Below are positions 18,643-27,345 of a DNA stretch of 64,000 nucleotides, piece by piece. The translations under genes were made by a program, and so were the position numbers. Source of the stretch: Nanobdellota archaeon (GTDB lineage Archaea; Nanobdellota; Nanobdellia; Pacearchaeales; GW2011-AR1); assembly GCA_023397215.1 (NCBI GenBank), contig JAEWUG010000032.1, positions 1 through 64,000 of the forward strand, in the 5' to 3' direction. The notes beneath the pieces are model-generated. The model ran no database searches. It had not been told where the DNA came from and saw only the letters and a list, made by a program, of their open reading frames with translations. Each line of letters starts with the position of its first letter. The first letter of the stretch is position 1.

Positions 18643-19571
18643 GAACCTTCTCTATTTTTAATTAATAAATTATATTGAATCGAATGTAAAGACCTTATAT
18701 CAGCATTAGAATCAATTTGTTGTTTAAAACTATCTAAATCACTTTGTAAGTAATTAATACAATCTTTTTGATTTAAAATTAAAGCTTTTTCAGAATAAAT
18801 ATCTGTTAAAAATGATGCTTTTTGTAATAATCTGTTTACATTACAATTGTAAATAGAAGGATTAGAAAAAATAGCAGGTAATAATAAATCTTTTTGATAA
18901 TAAAGTATTATTCCTTCTTTTGATACTGCTCCAATATCATATTCATTCTCACAGTCAGGACCATTACAACCACCACTAACATAAATATCACAAGCAGAAT
19001 CACTAAAACAAACTTGTGTATAATATTCATTATTTTTACACTCTCTAAATTTTAATACAGGAATTTCTAAATTTTGTAATTGTTGTTTAAACCAATCAGG
19101 AGAGTCTTCAAGACAAAAATGATCTTCTTCTGAAAAGAATATTAAATAATCTGATACTTTAAATGGGAAACTAAATGATTTAGACAAAGAATAGATTTTT
19201 CTCCCACCGATATATTCTGATGAAAAAATATATTTATCATTTATTTTTATAGGAATCCCATATTTTTCCTGACCTAAATCCATGTCAATTAATACAGATA
19301 AATCATTAGAACCAAATTCTGTAAAATTTTCACAAGAACTTTTTATTGTAACATTTTGATTAAAAGAAATTTCATTTTTTTGAGCTGAAGCAAAACCTGC
19401 TTGAAAAGGATCTGTTAAAATATCTAATTGTTTTGCTACCAATGTACTTGTTTGAAATCTACCTGTACTCGCAAATTGAGATGCACCATAAATTGCTAAT
19501 ATTAAAATAGCAACACCTGCAAAAATTGCAAAAAGTAAGACAAAGTTAAATTCACCTCTTGAATAATTCAT
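18627..19571 (-). CDS. Pilin-like membrane protein C, unknown function
   Basis: A 314-residue protein starting MNYSRGEFNFVLLFAIF, with a hydrophobic helix at about 9-30. The long outer domain is rich in cysteines, including CFSDSAC and CNGPDC clusters. It is the first gene of the three-gene operon. A TATA box (GATTTATAATATT on the minus strand, about 19593-19605) lies about 26 bases before the ATG, so the mRNA is probably leaderless. The pattern of one large and two small pilin-like proteins suggests minor-pilin or envelope components; this is inference. Confidence 0.6.
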   Translation of the reverse strand: MNYSRGEFNFVLLFAIFAGVAILILAIYGASQFASTGRFQTSTLVAKQLDILTDPFQAGFASAQKNEISFNQNVTIKSSCENFTEFGSNDLSVLIDMDLGQEKYGIPIKINDKYIFSSEYIGGRKIYSLSKSFSFPFKVSDYLIFFSEEDHFCLEDSPDWFKQQLQNLEIPVLKFRECKNNEYYTQVCFSDSACDIYVSGGCNGPDCENEYDIGAVSKEGIILYYQKDLLLPAIFSNPSIYNCNVNRLLQKASFLTDIYSEKALILNQKDCINYLQSDLDSFKQQIDSNADIRSLHSIQYNLLIKNREGSCRVW

Positions 19572-19614
19572 AGAAATATTAAATTTTAGAATATTATAAA
19601 TCTAGTGGAAAAAT

Positions 19615-19686
19615 AGTCCTGCGCGGATTCGAACCGCGGTTGCGAGAGTCAGAGTCTCGTATCCTTGACCACTAGATTACAGGACT
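19615..19686 (-). tRNA. tRNA-Gln (anticodon CTG)
   Basis: The 72-base cloverleaf folds fully. The acceptor stem is AGTCCTG/CAGGACT, the anticodon stem CGAGA/TCTCG holds the loop CTCTGAC (anticodon CTG), and the T-stem CGCGG/CCGCG holds TTCGAAT. No CCA is encoded. In archaea this tRNA is charged with Glu and then amidated by GatDE; gatE is at 55781-57613. Confidence 0.93.
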
Positions 19687-19778
19687 TTAATTTAAAATAA
19701 TATTATTAAATTAATATTAAAATTTAACTAATTTTAGACCACAAGAATAATTATAAATTAAATTCTCTTTTTAAAATT

Positions 19779-20258
19779 ATGACAAAAATAAGTTTAATTG
19801 AAAGTATTTATTATGCTTCAAAAGGTCTTTTTAAGGAAATATTGTTTGAGAGAAATATTAAAATATTAATATTATTTTCTATATTGGTACTTAGTATTGC
19901 TTTTGTTTTTAATGTTTCCTTATTTTATTTCTTGATTTTATTTTTGGCTTGTTCTTCTTTAATTTTATTAGAAATATTAAATCATTTTTATGAAAAATTA
20001 TTAGATTTACTTTGTCCTGGATACAATAAAAGAGTAGGTCAATTAAAAGATCATCTTGCAGGCATGGTTTTATTCACATTAATTATTGTTTTAATTACAA
20101 GTTTTATTATTTTATTTAAACCTATTTTAATTTTATTTGAGATATTATCTCAGAATTTAATTTTAAGTTCTTTTTTCATTTTAAATTTTGTTTTATTAGT
20201 ATTAATTGATTTTGTAATTTTCAAAAAAAGTAAGTTAAAAAAAGCCAAATTAAATTAA
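19779..20258 (+). CDS. DgkA-like membrane lipid kinase
   Basis: A 159-residue integral membrane protein with four hydrophobic segments. The stretch LLEILNHFYEKLLDLLCPGY followed by LKDHLAGMVLF matches the core of the prokaryotic diacylglycerol/undecaprenol kinase family, with the conserved E...N...E...D spacing and the KD before the next helix. These enzymes phosphorylate lipid alcohols; an isoprenoid alcohol would be a plausible substrate in an archaeon. The family assignment rests on this motif. The gene is transcribed alone, divergent from tRNA-Gln. Confidence 0.6.
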   Translation: MTKISLIESIYYASKGLFKEILFERNIKILILFSILVLSIAFVFNVSLFYFLILFLACSSLILLEILNHFYEKLLDLLCPGYNKRVGQLKDHLAGMVLFTLIIVLITSFIILFKPILILFEILSQNLILSSFFILNFVLLVLIDFVIFKKSKLKKAKLN

Positions 20259-20294
20259 CCAAATATTTATAAATGTAATTTTGAAATAGATATT

Positions 20295-20405
20295 ATGAAA
20301 AGAAGTTCTAGAAGATGGAAAAAGAAAGGCCAAATGCGTTGGAAATGGCAAAGAAAAAGATTAAAGAAAGAAAAGCATAAGAGAAAATTACAAAGAAATA
20401 GATAA
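20295..20405 (+). CDS. rpl41e: Ribosomal protein eL41
   Basis: A 36-residue, extremely basic peptide (MKRSSRRWKKKGQMRWKWQR then KRLKKEKHKRKLQRNR). It matches the long archaeal form of eL41, in which an RKWKKKG-type N-terminus precedes the MRWKW core helix. A TATA box ATTTATAAAT (20266-20275) is centred about 25 bases before the ATG, which supports this start over the internal ATG at 20334. eL41 is a single helix bridging the two ribosomal subunits. The gene is easily missed because of its size. Confidence 0.85.
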   Translation: MKRSSRRWKKKGQMRWKWQRKRLKKEKHKRKLQRNR

Positions 20406-20445
20406 TTTTGAAAAGGTTTATAATATTGTTTTTAGTTTTAATTTT

Positions 20446-20967
20446 ATGGTTATTAATGCAATATTTAATTCTGATAAAATAAGTTCAAATAATAATGAAG
20501 CAGTGGAACTTTTCTCTAAACAAAGATTTGGTGAAAAAGACAATGAAAAAATATATTATATGTTAGAAGAAGCTTATTTTTTAGTTGAACAAAAAAAAAT
20601 GATAATTTTAAATCACAATTTAAAAGAATTAACTAAAGAAGAAATTTTAAAAAAGTTTGTTAGAATTGATAAAGAATTTTTATTGAATTATTTTGTATTT
20701 AGAGATTTAAGAAAAAAAAGCTATATTATTAAATCAGGTTTAAAATTTGGAGTTAAATTTAGAGTTTATGATAAAGGGAATAAAATAGAAAGAGATCATT
20801 CAAAATGGCTTTGTTTTATTGTTAAAGAAAGTGAAAAAATAAATTGGTATGATTTTGCTGCAAAGAATAGAATCGCAAATTCTACTAAAAAAGGTTTACT
20901 TATTTGTATTGTGGATTTAGAAAATGATATAACTTATTATGAGTCTAATTGGAAAAAAATAATGTAA
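20446..20967 (+). CDS. endA: tRNA-splicing endonuclease EndA
   Basis: A 173-residue archaeal tRNA-intron endonuclease. The C-terminal catalytic domain carries the triad Y108 (RVYDKG), H118 (DHSKW) and K148 or K149 (STKKGLLICIVD), in the family context YFVFRDLRKKSYIIKSGLKF. The enzyme cuts bulge-helix-bulge motifs in pre-tRNA; the ends would be joined by RtcB (60517-61917). The single-domain size fits a homotetrameric (alpha-4) type, or one subunit of a heteromeric enzyme. Confidence 0.93.
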   Translation: MVINAIFNSDKISSNNNEAVELFSKQRFGEKDNEKIYYMLEEAYFLVEQKKMIILNHNLKELTKEEILKKFVRIDKEFLLNYFVFRDLRKKSYIIKSGLKFGVKFRVYDKGNKIERDHSKWLCFIVKESEKINWYDFAAKNRIANSTKKGLLICIVDLENDITYYESNWKKIM

Positions 20968-21003
20968 CCTAAATCTTATAAAGTATAATTCTTGAATATT
21001 AAT

Positions 21004-22467
21004 ATGAAACAAGAGATTAATTTTGATGAAATAACAAATTTTTGTAAAAGAAAAGGATTTGTTTTTCCTAGTGGAGATTTATATGGATCTTTTGCTGGTT
21101 TTTGTGATTTTGGTAATTTAGGTGTTGAACTTAAGAATAATATTAAATCTTCTTGGTGGAATTTTTATGTAAGACAAAGAGAAGATGTTATAGGATTAGA
21201 CGGTGCAATTATTACAAATCCTAAAGTTTGGGAAGCATCAGGCCATGTTGATTGTTTTTTAGATTATGCTGTTGAATGTAAAAAATGTTCCCACAAATTT
21301 AAAGTTGACAAAGCTGAACTAAAAACTGCAAAATGTGAGAAATGTGGGGGAGAAATAATAAATAAAGGAGAATTTAATCCAATGTTCATAACTGAAGTTG
21401 GACCAATAAAAGAAGACTCAATTAAATCATATTTAAGACCTGAAACTGCACAATTAATATTTGCTAATTTTAAAAATATTCTAGACACAAATAGACTAAA
21501 ATTACCTTTTGGTGTTGCTCAAATTGGAAAGAGTTTTAGAAATGAAATTGCACCAAGAAATTTTTTATTTAGATTAAGAGAATTTGAACAAATGGAAATT
21601 GAATATTTTATTAATCCAAAAGAAAAAAGAAGATGCCCTTATGAAATACAAGATTTAGAAGTATTAGTTTATTCTGCTGAAATGCAAGAAAAGAAAAAAG
21701 AACCAGAAAAAATGAAATTAACAGAAGCTTTGAAAAAAGGAATTATTAAATTGTCATGGCATGCTTATTGGCTATCAAATAGTTTAAATTGGTTTAAAGA
21801 AAATGGAGCAAATTTAGATAATTTTAGGATTAGGCAACATGAAAAAAATGAACTTGCACATTATTCTAGTGATTGTTGGGATATTGAATATAAATTTCCT
21901 TTTGGATATAAAGAACTTCAAGGTATTGCAGATAGAGGAACTTATGATTTAACAAGCCATCAAAATAAAAGTTCAAAATCTTTAGAGTTACTTGAAGAAG
22001 AAACAAAAGAAAAGATTTTACCAATGGTAATATGTGAACCTAGTTTTGGAGTCGAAAGAGCATTTTTAGTTTATTTGTTAGAAGCATATTCAAAAAATGA
22101 TAAAGGAGAAGTGATCTTGAAATTACATCCAAGAATCTCACCAATAAAAGTAGCTATTTTTCCATTAGTTAAAAAAGATGAAGAATTAGTTAAAAAAGCA
22201 AGAGAAATTTATTATGATTTAAGAAAAGAATTTAATTGTATATACGATGAGAAAGGAAGTGTTGGAAGACGTTATGCAAGAAATGATGAAATTGGAACAC
22301 CATATTGTATTGTAACTGATACTCAAACATTAGAAGATAATACTGCTACAATTAGAAATAGAAATGATGGGAAACAAATAAGAATAAATATTGAAAAAAT
22401 AAAAGATACAATTAGAAAATTAATTAATCAAGAAATGAACTTTGAAGAATCAGGTATTTTAGTTTAA
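21004..22467 (+). CDS. glyS: Glycyl-tRNA synthetase
   Basis: A class II synthetase of the archaeal/eukaryal alpha-2 type, 487 residues from the ATG at 21004. The TTG at 20992 is rejected because the TATA-like TTATAAAGTA (about 20977-20986) places the transcript start near 21004. It has the motif 1 region DLYGSFAGFCDFGNLG, a zinc-type insertion (CKKC...CEKC near residue 95), motif 2 FRNEIAPRNFLFRLREFEQ and motif 3 CEPSFGVERAF, and an anticodon-binding domain at about 380-475. It charges tRNA-Gly. Confidence 0.95.
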   Translation: MKQEINFDEITNFCKRKGFVFPSGDLYGSFAGFCDFGNLGVELKNNIKSSWWNFYVRQREDVIGLDGAIITNPKVWEASGHVDCFLDYAVECKKCSHKFKVDKAELKTAKCEKCGGEIINKGEFNPMFITEVGPIKEDSIKSYLRPETAQLIFANFKNILDTNRLKLPFGVAQIGKSFRNEIAPRNFLFRLREFEQMEIEYFINPKEKRRCPYEIQDLEVLVYSAEMQEKKKEPEKMKLTEALKKGIIKLSWHAYWLSNSLNWFKENGANLDNFRIRQHEKNELAHYSSDCWDIEYKFPFGYKELQGIADRGTYDLTSHQNKSSKSLELLEEETKEKILPMVICEPSFGVERAFLVYLLEAYSKNDKGEVILKLHPRISPIKVAIFPLVKKDEELVKKAREIYYDLRKEFNCIYDEKGSVGRRYARNDEIGTPYCIVTDTQTLEDNTATIRNRNDGKQIRINIEKIKDTIRKLINQEMNFEESGILV

Positions 22468-22500
22468 GAAAATTTAGATTATTTTAGACTTTTAATTAAA

Positions 22501-22809
22501 TTATTCACAAATTTCTTTACATTTTTGATTGATGCATTCTACTTCTTGACAAGACAAGCATCCATAAACACAATTTGAGTTATAAGAATCTACTAAATTA
22601 AACATCTTTTTTGCTTCTTTTTTATTTACGTAGATATAACAACCAAAAGGGCATTTTCCTCCAATATCAATACAATCAGATGCAGTATTACAATAATTAG
22701 CTTTATTTATTTTTGATTGAATGATTAATTTGTTTAAAATTGGAGTTGTAAAAATTAAACTTAAGATTAGAAGAACTAAGATAAATTTAACTATAAAATT
22801 CTTATTCAT
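22501..22809 (-). CDS. Small secreted Cys-rich protein
   Basis: A 102-residue protein with an N-terminal hydrophobic segment (about residues 8-30) and an outer domain of 65 residues with ten cysteines (NYC, DC, KC, GC, NC, GC, SC, EC, KC, IC). A compact disulfide-bonded extracellular domain is likely. I do not recognise the family. It converges on glyS. Confidence 0.55.
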   Translation of the reverse strand: MNKNFIVKFILVLLILSLIFTTPILNKLIIQSKINKANYCNTASDCIDIGGKCPFGCYIYVNKKEAKKMFNLVDSYNSNCVYGCLSCQEVECINQKCKEICE

Positions 22810-22908
22810 TTTAAGAAAAAGATTAAGTGAATTATAAATGTTTTTGAAATAATTTAAATTGTATTTTATTAAACCAACAAATTTAAAAAGGGTTTTTGAT
22901 AAGATTTA

Positions 22909-23910
22909 TTGTGTTCAGGTGCGGAATCTTATAAAAATAAGAAAGTAGCTTTTACTCCTGAATCTTGTTATAAAATGGTTAAAGAAAAAAAAGAAAATTT
23001 AATTGAGAAAGTTAAGGAAGCTGTTGAAGATATAAAGGAAAAGGTTCAAGATGCTTTTGAAAAAGACGATGAGTCAAAAACTAAAAAGAAAAAAGAAGAA
23101 TCAAAAATGGTTGAGGACGGAGGAGATATTGATTTAAAGGAAAATACAATTTTAACTTCAATTGAAGATTATATTAAAACTGCATCTTATTTAGGTACAA
23201 AAGTTATTACTCCATCTATGAGAAAATATATTTATAGAAGAAGATTAGATGGTCTTGCAATATTGAATACTTTAGTTATTGATGAAAAACTTGCTGGTGC
23301 AATTGATTTTGTTAAACAATATAAGCCAGATGAATGGACTTTAGTTTGTAAAAGAGAAGCAGGTTGGAGAGCTGCTAAAATGTTTAGTGAATTAACAGGA
23401 GTAAGACTTTTCACTAAAAAATATCCTTCTGGTATCTTAACAAATACTAAATTAGATAATTTTATTGAGACAAATATGATCTTTATTTGTGATCCTTGGC
23501 TTGATAAAAATGCATTAACAGATGCTAAAAAAATTAGAATACCTGTTGTTGGAATTTGTGATACAAATAATCATACAAAAGATATAGATGTTGTTATTAT
23601 TTCAAATAATAAATCAAATAAATCTTTAGGTTTAATATTTTGGTTACTTGCAAAAGAATATATGAAAGTTCATAATATTGATAAACCATTACCAAGCTTA
23701 GAAGATTTTGTTGGTGAAAAGTTAATTTTAGAAGAACCTAAGAAGAAAAAGAGATTAAGAGAGAAAAAAGAGCAAGAATTGAAAAGTGCACAAGAAGCAA
23801 TAGAAGAAAAAATGAGACAAATTGCTGAAAAAGAAGATGAAAACTTGAAAAAACAAAAAAAATCTGAAGAAGATGTTTTTGTTAGTGAAGCAGTAAAAGA
23901 AGGAGTTTAA
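22909..23910 (+). CDS. rpsB: Ribosomal protein uS2
   Basis: From about residue 88 the sequence is a normal archaeal uS2, including MRKYIYRRRLDGLAILNT, DPWLDKNALTDAKK and VVGICDTNN. It is followed by a charged C-terminal tail. The reading frame extends about 85 residues upstream as a K/E-rich helix. A TATA-like ATTTAAAAAG (22881-22890) would start the transcript near 22910, so the TTG at 22909 is the likely leaderless start; the ATG at 22975 is the alternative. The N-terminal extension is unusual. The protein is part of the small-subunit head/body junction. Confidence 0.88.
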   Translation: MCSGAESYKNKKVAFTPESCYKMVKEKKENLIEKVKEAVEDIKEKVQDAFEKDDESKTKKKKEESKMVEDGGDIDLKENTILTSIEDYIKTASYLGTKVITPSMRKYIYRRRLDGLAILNTLVIDEKLAGAIDFVKQYKPDEWTLVCKREAGWRAAKMFSELTGVRLFTKKYPSGILTNTKLDNFIETNMIFICDPWLDKNALTDAKKIRIPVVGICDTNNHTKDIDVVIISNNKSNKSLGLIFWLLAKEYMKVHNIDKPLPSLEDFVGEKLILEEPKKKKRLREKKEQELKSAQEAIEEKMRQIAEKEDENLKKQKKSEEDVFVSEAVKEGV

Positions 23911-24041
23911 ATTTTTATTAAAAGCTATTTTTCAATTAAAAGCCTTATTTTTAGATGATTTTTAGAAAAAATATAAAAAAATATAAAAAGGTACTTGTTT
24001 TTAATTTGAATACAGCTAAATTTTGATTTTAATAGATTTAT

Positions 24042-24482
24042 ATGATTAGAGAAGTAATAAAGGAAAAAACAAGTGCAGACCATCTACTTTATGTTAGTTT
24101 AAAATATACTAAAACTTGTGATGTAATCTTAAATTTAATTGAAAGATGGAAATATCTTATTGAGAAATCTTTTGATGCACTTTTACAAAATTTAATTGAT
24201 AAAGATAAATTAGTTGGTTTACCAAATTCTCCTAAACAAAGAATTGATTTTATTCGAACTAATTTTAAAAAATCTTCTTCTATACAAAATATTATCCCAT
24301 TATATGTTTTTTTCAAAAGAGTGCCAGAACTAAGTAAAAAAAGAGAATGTGAATTTAGAAAAAATGTATGCCTAAAAGTAAAATTGCCAAATGAAGAAAT
24401 TTCAATAAATATGGAAAAATTGACTGAATATTCTTCGATAATTGATTCTTTTATCGATGAGGTAAAAAAGATTTTAATTTAA
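24042..24482 (+). CDS. Hypothetical protein, helical
   Basis: A 146-residue soluble protein, mostly helical by composition, with three cysteines (KTC, REC, VC) and no membrane segment. I do not recognise it. Its stop lies 6 bases from the convergent pilus ATPase stop. It has a TATA-like tract upstream and appears monocistronic. Confidence 0.5.
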   Translation: MIREVIKEKTSADHLLYVSLKYTKTCDVILNLIERWKYLIEKSFDALLQNLIDKDKLVGLPNSPKQRIDFIRTNFKKSSSIQNIIPLYVFFKRVPELSKKRECEFRKNVCLKVKLPNEEISINMEKLTEYSSIIDSFIDEVKKILI

Positions 24483-24488
24483 TATCTT

Positions 24489-26042
24489 TTAACTTTGAAT
24501 ACTAAACCTTCTTAAAACACTCTCAGGATTTTTAGCATATTCATTAATTACTCTTTGTACATCATCATAACTTAAAACTTTTTGATTATATAATTGACTT
24601 ATTAATTGTGTTCTTATTTGATATTCTTTAATTAATTTATCTATTGGGATACCTATTTTTTCAGAAATTTTTTGAAAAACAAAACTTTTACCTTGGAAAA
24701 AAAATTTATCTTGTGCTGGATCCCATCTAAAAGGAGTATTTGTAGTATATGTCCCATCAGGGTTTACTTTAATTATTTCAACAATTTCTCTTACTTTCCT
24801 TGTTTCTTCTCCTTTAACAATTGCATGTGTTTGTATTGCTACAATATCTAAACCATTTATTAAAGTAGGACTTAGATTAATTGGAGGTGTTGAAAGTCTA
24901 TTTATTATTGCTTGAACTGAATCTGCATGAAGTGTAGAAATTGAAGCATGACCTGAAGCCATTCCCTGAAATAAAACAGATGCTTCTGCACCTCTTACTT
25001 CACCAACAATTACATAATCAGGATTTTGTCTGAAAGAACCTCTTAATAAACTAAACATATCAACTTCTCCGACTTGACCTCCACTCACTCCAGTTCTAAC
25101 AACACTTGGAAGCCAATTTTCTCTAGGTAAATTCAATTCTCGAGTATCTTCAATAGAAACAACCCTATTTTCTTGAGGAATAAAAAATGCAACTGCATTT
25201 AACAAAGTGGTTTTACCTGAAGCTGTTCCACCTACAATCATAATATTTGTTTGATATTGTAAACTCATCCAAAAATAAGCTAAAATTTCCGCATTTAAAG
25301 TATTAAATCCTATTAATTGAATTGGAGTCCAAGGAACCTTTGTAAATTTTCTTATTGTAAAAGTTGGGCCCTTACTAGAAATATCTTTAGTATATGTAGC
25401 ATTAACTCTACTACCATCAGGTAATGTACCATCTAAAATAGGAGATGCATATGAAACATATTTACCTGTTTTTTGAGCAAGTTTTTCAACAAATGAAGCA
25501 AGAGGATCAATTTCTTTAAATCGGATATTTGTTCTTAAATTCCTAAAAACTCTATGAACTACATAAATTGGTTCATTTGCACCATTACATTCTACATCTT
25601 CAATAAAATAATCTTTCATAATAGGTTCAATTTCATTTAAACCAATAAAATTTCGATATAAATAATAAAATATTTTTTTATAATCTTCTTCAGATATTTT
25701 CATACCTAATTCAGCTATTACTTTTTTTGTATGTTTATTAATATAATCAATTAAACTATCAACAGGTTTATTTTCTTCTGTTAGTGTAAAATTAATTGTC
25801 TCTTTTAACACTTCTTCAATTTTTTTAAAATTAATTTTATTTTGTTCAGATAACAAAGGTTCTTCAACTTCATAAACTAATTCTGATTTTTCATTATCCC
25901 AAAAAACATGAATAGAAACATAAGGAGCTATAACCATATATCTAACATTTATTTTTGTTTTATCTTCGTATTTTGGAATAGGAGGAATTTTAGGATTTAG
26001 GTTTATTTTTATTTCTTCTTGCATTTTATTAAAATTCATCAA
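24489..26042 (-). CDS. Type IV pilus / type II secretion ATPase
   Basis: A 517-residue secretion NTPase of the archaeal GspE/TadA class. It has Walker A GGTASGKTT (271-279), an Asp box SIEDTREL, and the His box and Walker B region around DYVIVGEVRGAE (about 337-349) and GMASGHASISTLHADS. It powers pilin assembly at the inner face of the membrane. It follows and overlaps (14 bases) a pilin-like gene and lies in line with a type IV pilin. No TadC/ArlJ-type platform protein is adjacent. Confidence 0.92.
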   Translation of the reverse strand: MMNFNKMQEEIKINLNPKIPPIPKYEDKTKINVRYMVIAPYVSIHVFWDNEKSELVYEVEEPLLSEQNKINFKKIEEVLKETINFTLTEENKPVDSLIDYINKHTKKVIAELGMKISEEDYKKIFYYLYRNFIGLNEIEPIMKDYFIEDVECNGANEPIYVVHRVFRNLRTNIRFKEIDPLASFVEKLAQKTGKYVSYASPILDGTLPDGSRVNATYTKDISSKGPTFTIRKFTKVPWTPIQLIGFNTLNAEILAYFWMSLQYQTNIMIVGGTASGKTTLLNAVAFFIPQENRVVSIEDTRELNLPRENWLPSVVRTGVSGGQVGEVDMFSLLRGSFRQNPDYVIVGEVRGAEASVLFQGMASGHASISTLHADSVQAIINRLSTPPINLSPTLINGLDIVAIQTHAIVKGEETRKVREIVEIIKVNPDGTYTTNTPFRWDPAQDKFFFQGKSFVFQKISEKIGIPIDKLIKEYQIRTQLISQLYNQKVLSYDDVQRVINEYAKNPESVLRRFSIQS

Positions 26043-26580
26043 AATTTATTATAGGTTTGTTATTTGAATTTAAACTTAAATATTCTAATGAAACTCTATA
26101 AGGTGTAGAACTTTCATAAAATTCTTTAACAATATCTTGATTATTAAATTTAATATCTAAATTAGAATAATCCACTTCGAGAGTTATAAACCAAGGATCA
26201 TTTCCTGTTGTAGTTACATTAACGATTCCCACTTTTATAGAAACTCCTGATTCAGAATATTGTTTTGTAGATTCTAATTCCCAACGAAGTTTATTTTTTT
26301 CTCCATCAATAAAGAAACTACCTTTTCCAATATTTAATTGTTGGATTACTCTTCTATTTCCTGGAGCTTTTAATGCATCATAAATTTGTTCATTTATTTT
26401 TCCAAGACTTTGAATAGATTGTTCTATTAATGATTGGTCTTTCATTTCTTCTATCCTTGGTAAAGTTGCTACAAGTAAAATTCCAATAATAGTTAATCCT
26501 ATTAAAGTATAAATAACTGTTTCAACCCATACTTGAGCATTTTTATTTTTAAAAAAAATACTAAAACCTCTTTTATTCAT
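26029..26580 (-). CDS. Pilin-like protein of the pilus operon
   Basis: A 183-residue protein. Residues 16-40 (NAQVWVETVIYTLIGLTI) form a hydrophobic helix with a Glu near its start, as in type IV pilins, preceded by a basic segment ending KNKNAQ. The outer domain is beta-rich and lacks cysteines. Overlap with the ATPase start indicates a single transcript and makes it a likely pilus or pseudopilus subunit. Confidence 0.65.
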   Translation of the reverse strand: MNKRGFSIFFKNKNAQVWVETVIYTLIGLTIIGILLVATLPRIEEMKDQSLIEQSIQSLGKINEQIYDALKAPGNRRVIQQLNIGKGSFFIDGEKNKLRWELESTKQYSESGVSIKVGIVNVTTTGNDPWFITLEVDYSNLDIKFNNQDIVKEFYESSTPYRVSLEYLSLNSNNKPIINFDEF

Positions 26581-26618
26581 ACTTATTAAAAAAAGAATAT
26601 TGTTTAAATATTTATCTT

Positions 26619-26653
26619 TTAAAAAAACAAAAAAAGCCTAAAAATAAAAGGCT
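26619..26653 (-). terminator. Hairpin plus T-tract after the pilin gene
   Basis: On the minus strand AGCCT and AGGCT (26649-26653 and 26635-26639) form a stem around a T-rich loop. Then comes a run of seven Ts, a G and seven more Ts. It lies 9 bases after the pilin stop and would separate the abundant pilin mRNA from the downstream ATPase operon. Confidence 0.6.
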
Positions 26654-26661
26654 AAAAAAAT

Positions 26662-27204
26662 TTATGCAAGTGGACAAGCAGATAAAGTAATTGTCTTTGT
26701 TGTATCTCCACAACTTGATTTCTTATCATTTCTCATTGTTAAAACAGTTAATGAAAAATCGATTGAATCACCTATAATTTGATTTCCAGGATTTACAAAT
26801 GTTTCTGTAAGAGAAATTGTTTTAGTTCCTCCTAAAGAAGGCAAATTTGCAGAATCAGTTATTTCTCCAGAGAATGATTCTTCATATTCTGTACTAAAAC
26901 CACCTTGAATTGTTTTAAAATTAGTAGCATAACTTAATCCATAAAAATTAAAATCTTTTCCACCTAATTTTGTAGGAATATTCAATGTAACAGTATTACC
27001 TGTTAAAGAATAACAAGCATTTTCATTTTCAAGAATTTGAAATTGCTCAGCAGCATAGATACAATCAGTGAAAGATTCTGCTTGACCTAAGTTATCTTGA
27101 ACCATTGGAACAACTACTGTCCAAACAATAGTTACTGTTGCAATTGTAATCAAGATAAGTAAAACAGTTGCAATAATTGCAGAAACACCTTTTTTATTAA
27201 ACAT
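26662..27204 (-). CDS. Type IV pilin
   Basis: From the ATG at 27204 the protein has 180 residues and begins MFNKKGVSAIIATVLLILIT, the class III signal and N-terminal helix of archaeal type IV pilins (Pilin_N, DUF1628 type). Cleavage is expected after NKKG. The start is decided by a strong Shine-Dalgarno (GAAAGGAGGT, 27211-27220, minus strand) 6 bases upstream; the open frame extends to 27246 but lies before it. A TATA box (TTTAAATA, about 27250-27257) gives a leader of roughly 24 bases. The major or minor pilin role is inferred. Confidence 0.82.
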   Translation of the reverse strand: MFNKKGVSAIIATVLLILITIATVTIVWTVVVPMVQDNLGQAESFTDCIYAAEQFQILENENACYSLTGNTVTLNIPTKLGGKDFNFYGLSYATNFKTIQGGFSTEYEESFSGEITDSANLPSLGGTKTISLTETFVNPGNQIIGDSIDFSLTVLTMRNDKKSSCGDTTKTITLSACPLA

Positions 27205-27345
27205 TGTTAAACCTCCTTTCACCTTTTTTACTTTTATTTGATTCATAACGATATTTAAATGATTTTAATAGTTATAAATGTTTCGACAATAAAGTATAAT
27301 AAAATTTTAGTTAATTTTATAATATCATTTTTCTTAAAGAAAGTT

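Noticed and set aside
27205..27246. Leader peptide or N-terminal extension before the type IV pilin
   Set aside because: The strong Shine-Dalgarno and the class III signal both place the start at 27204. The upstream frame overlaps the predicted transcript start.
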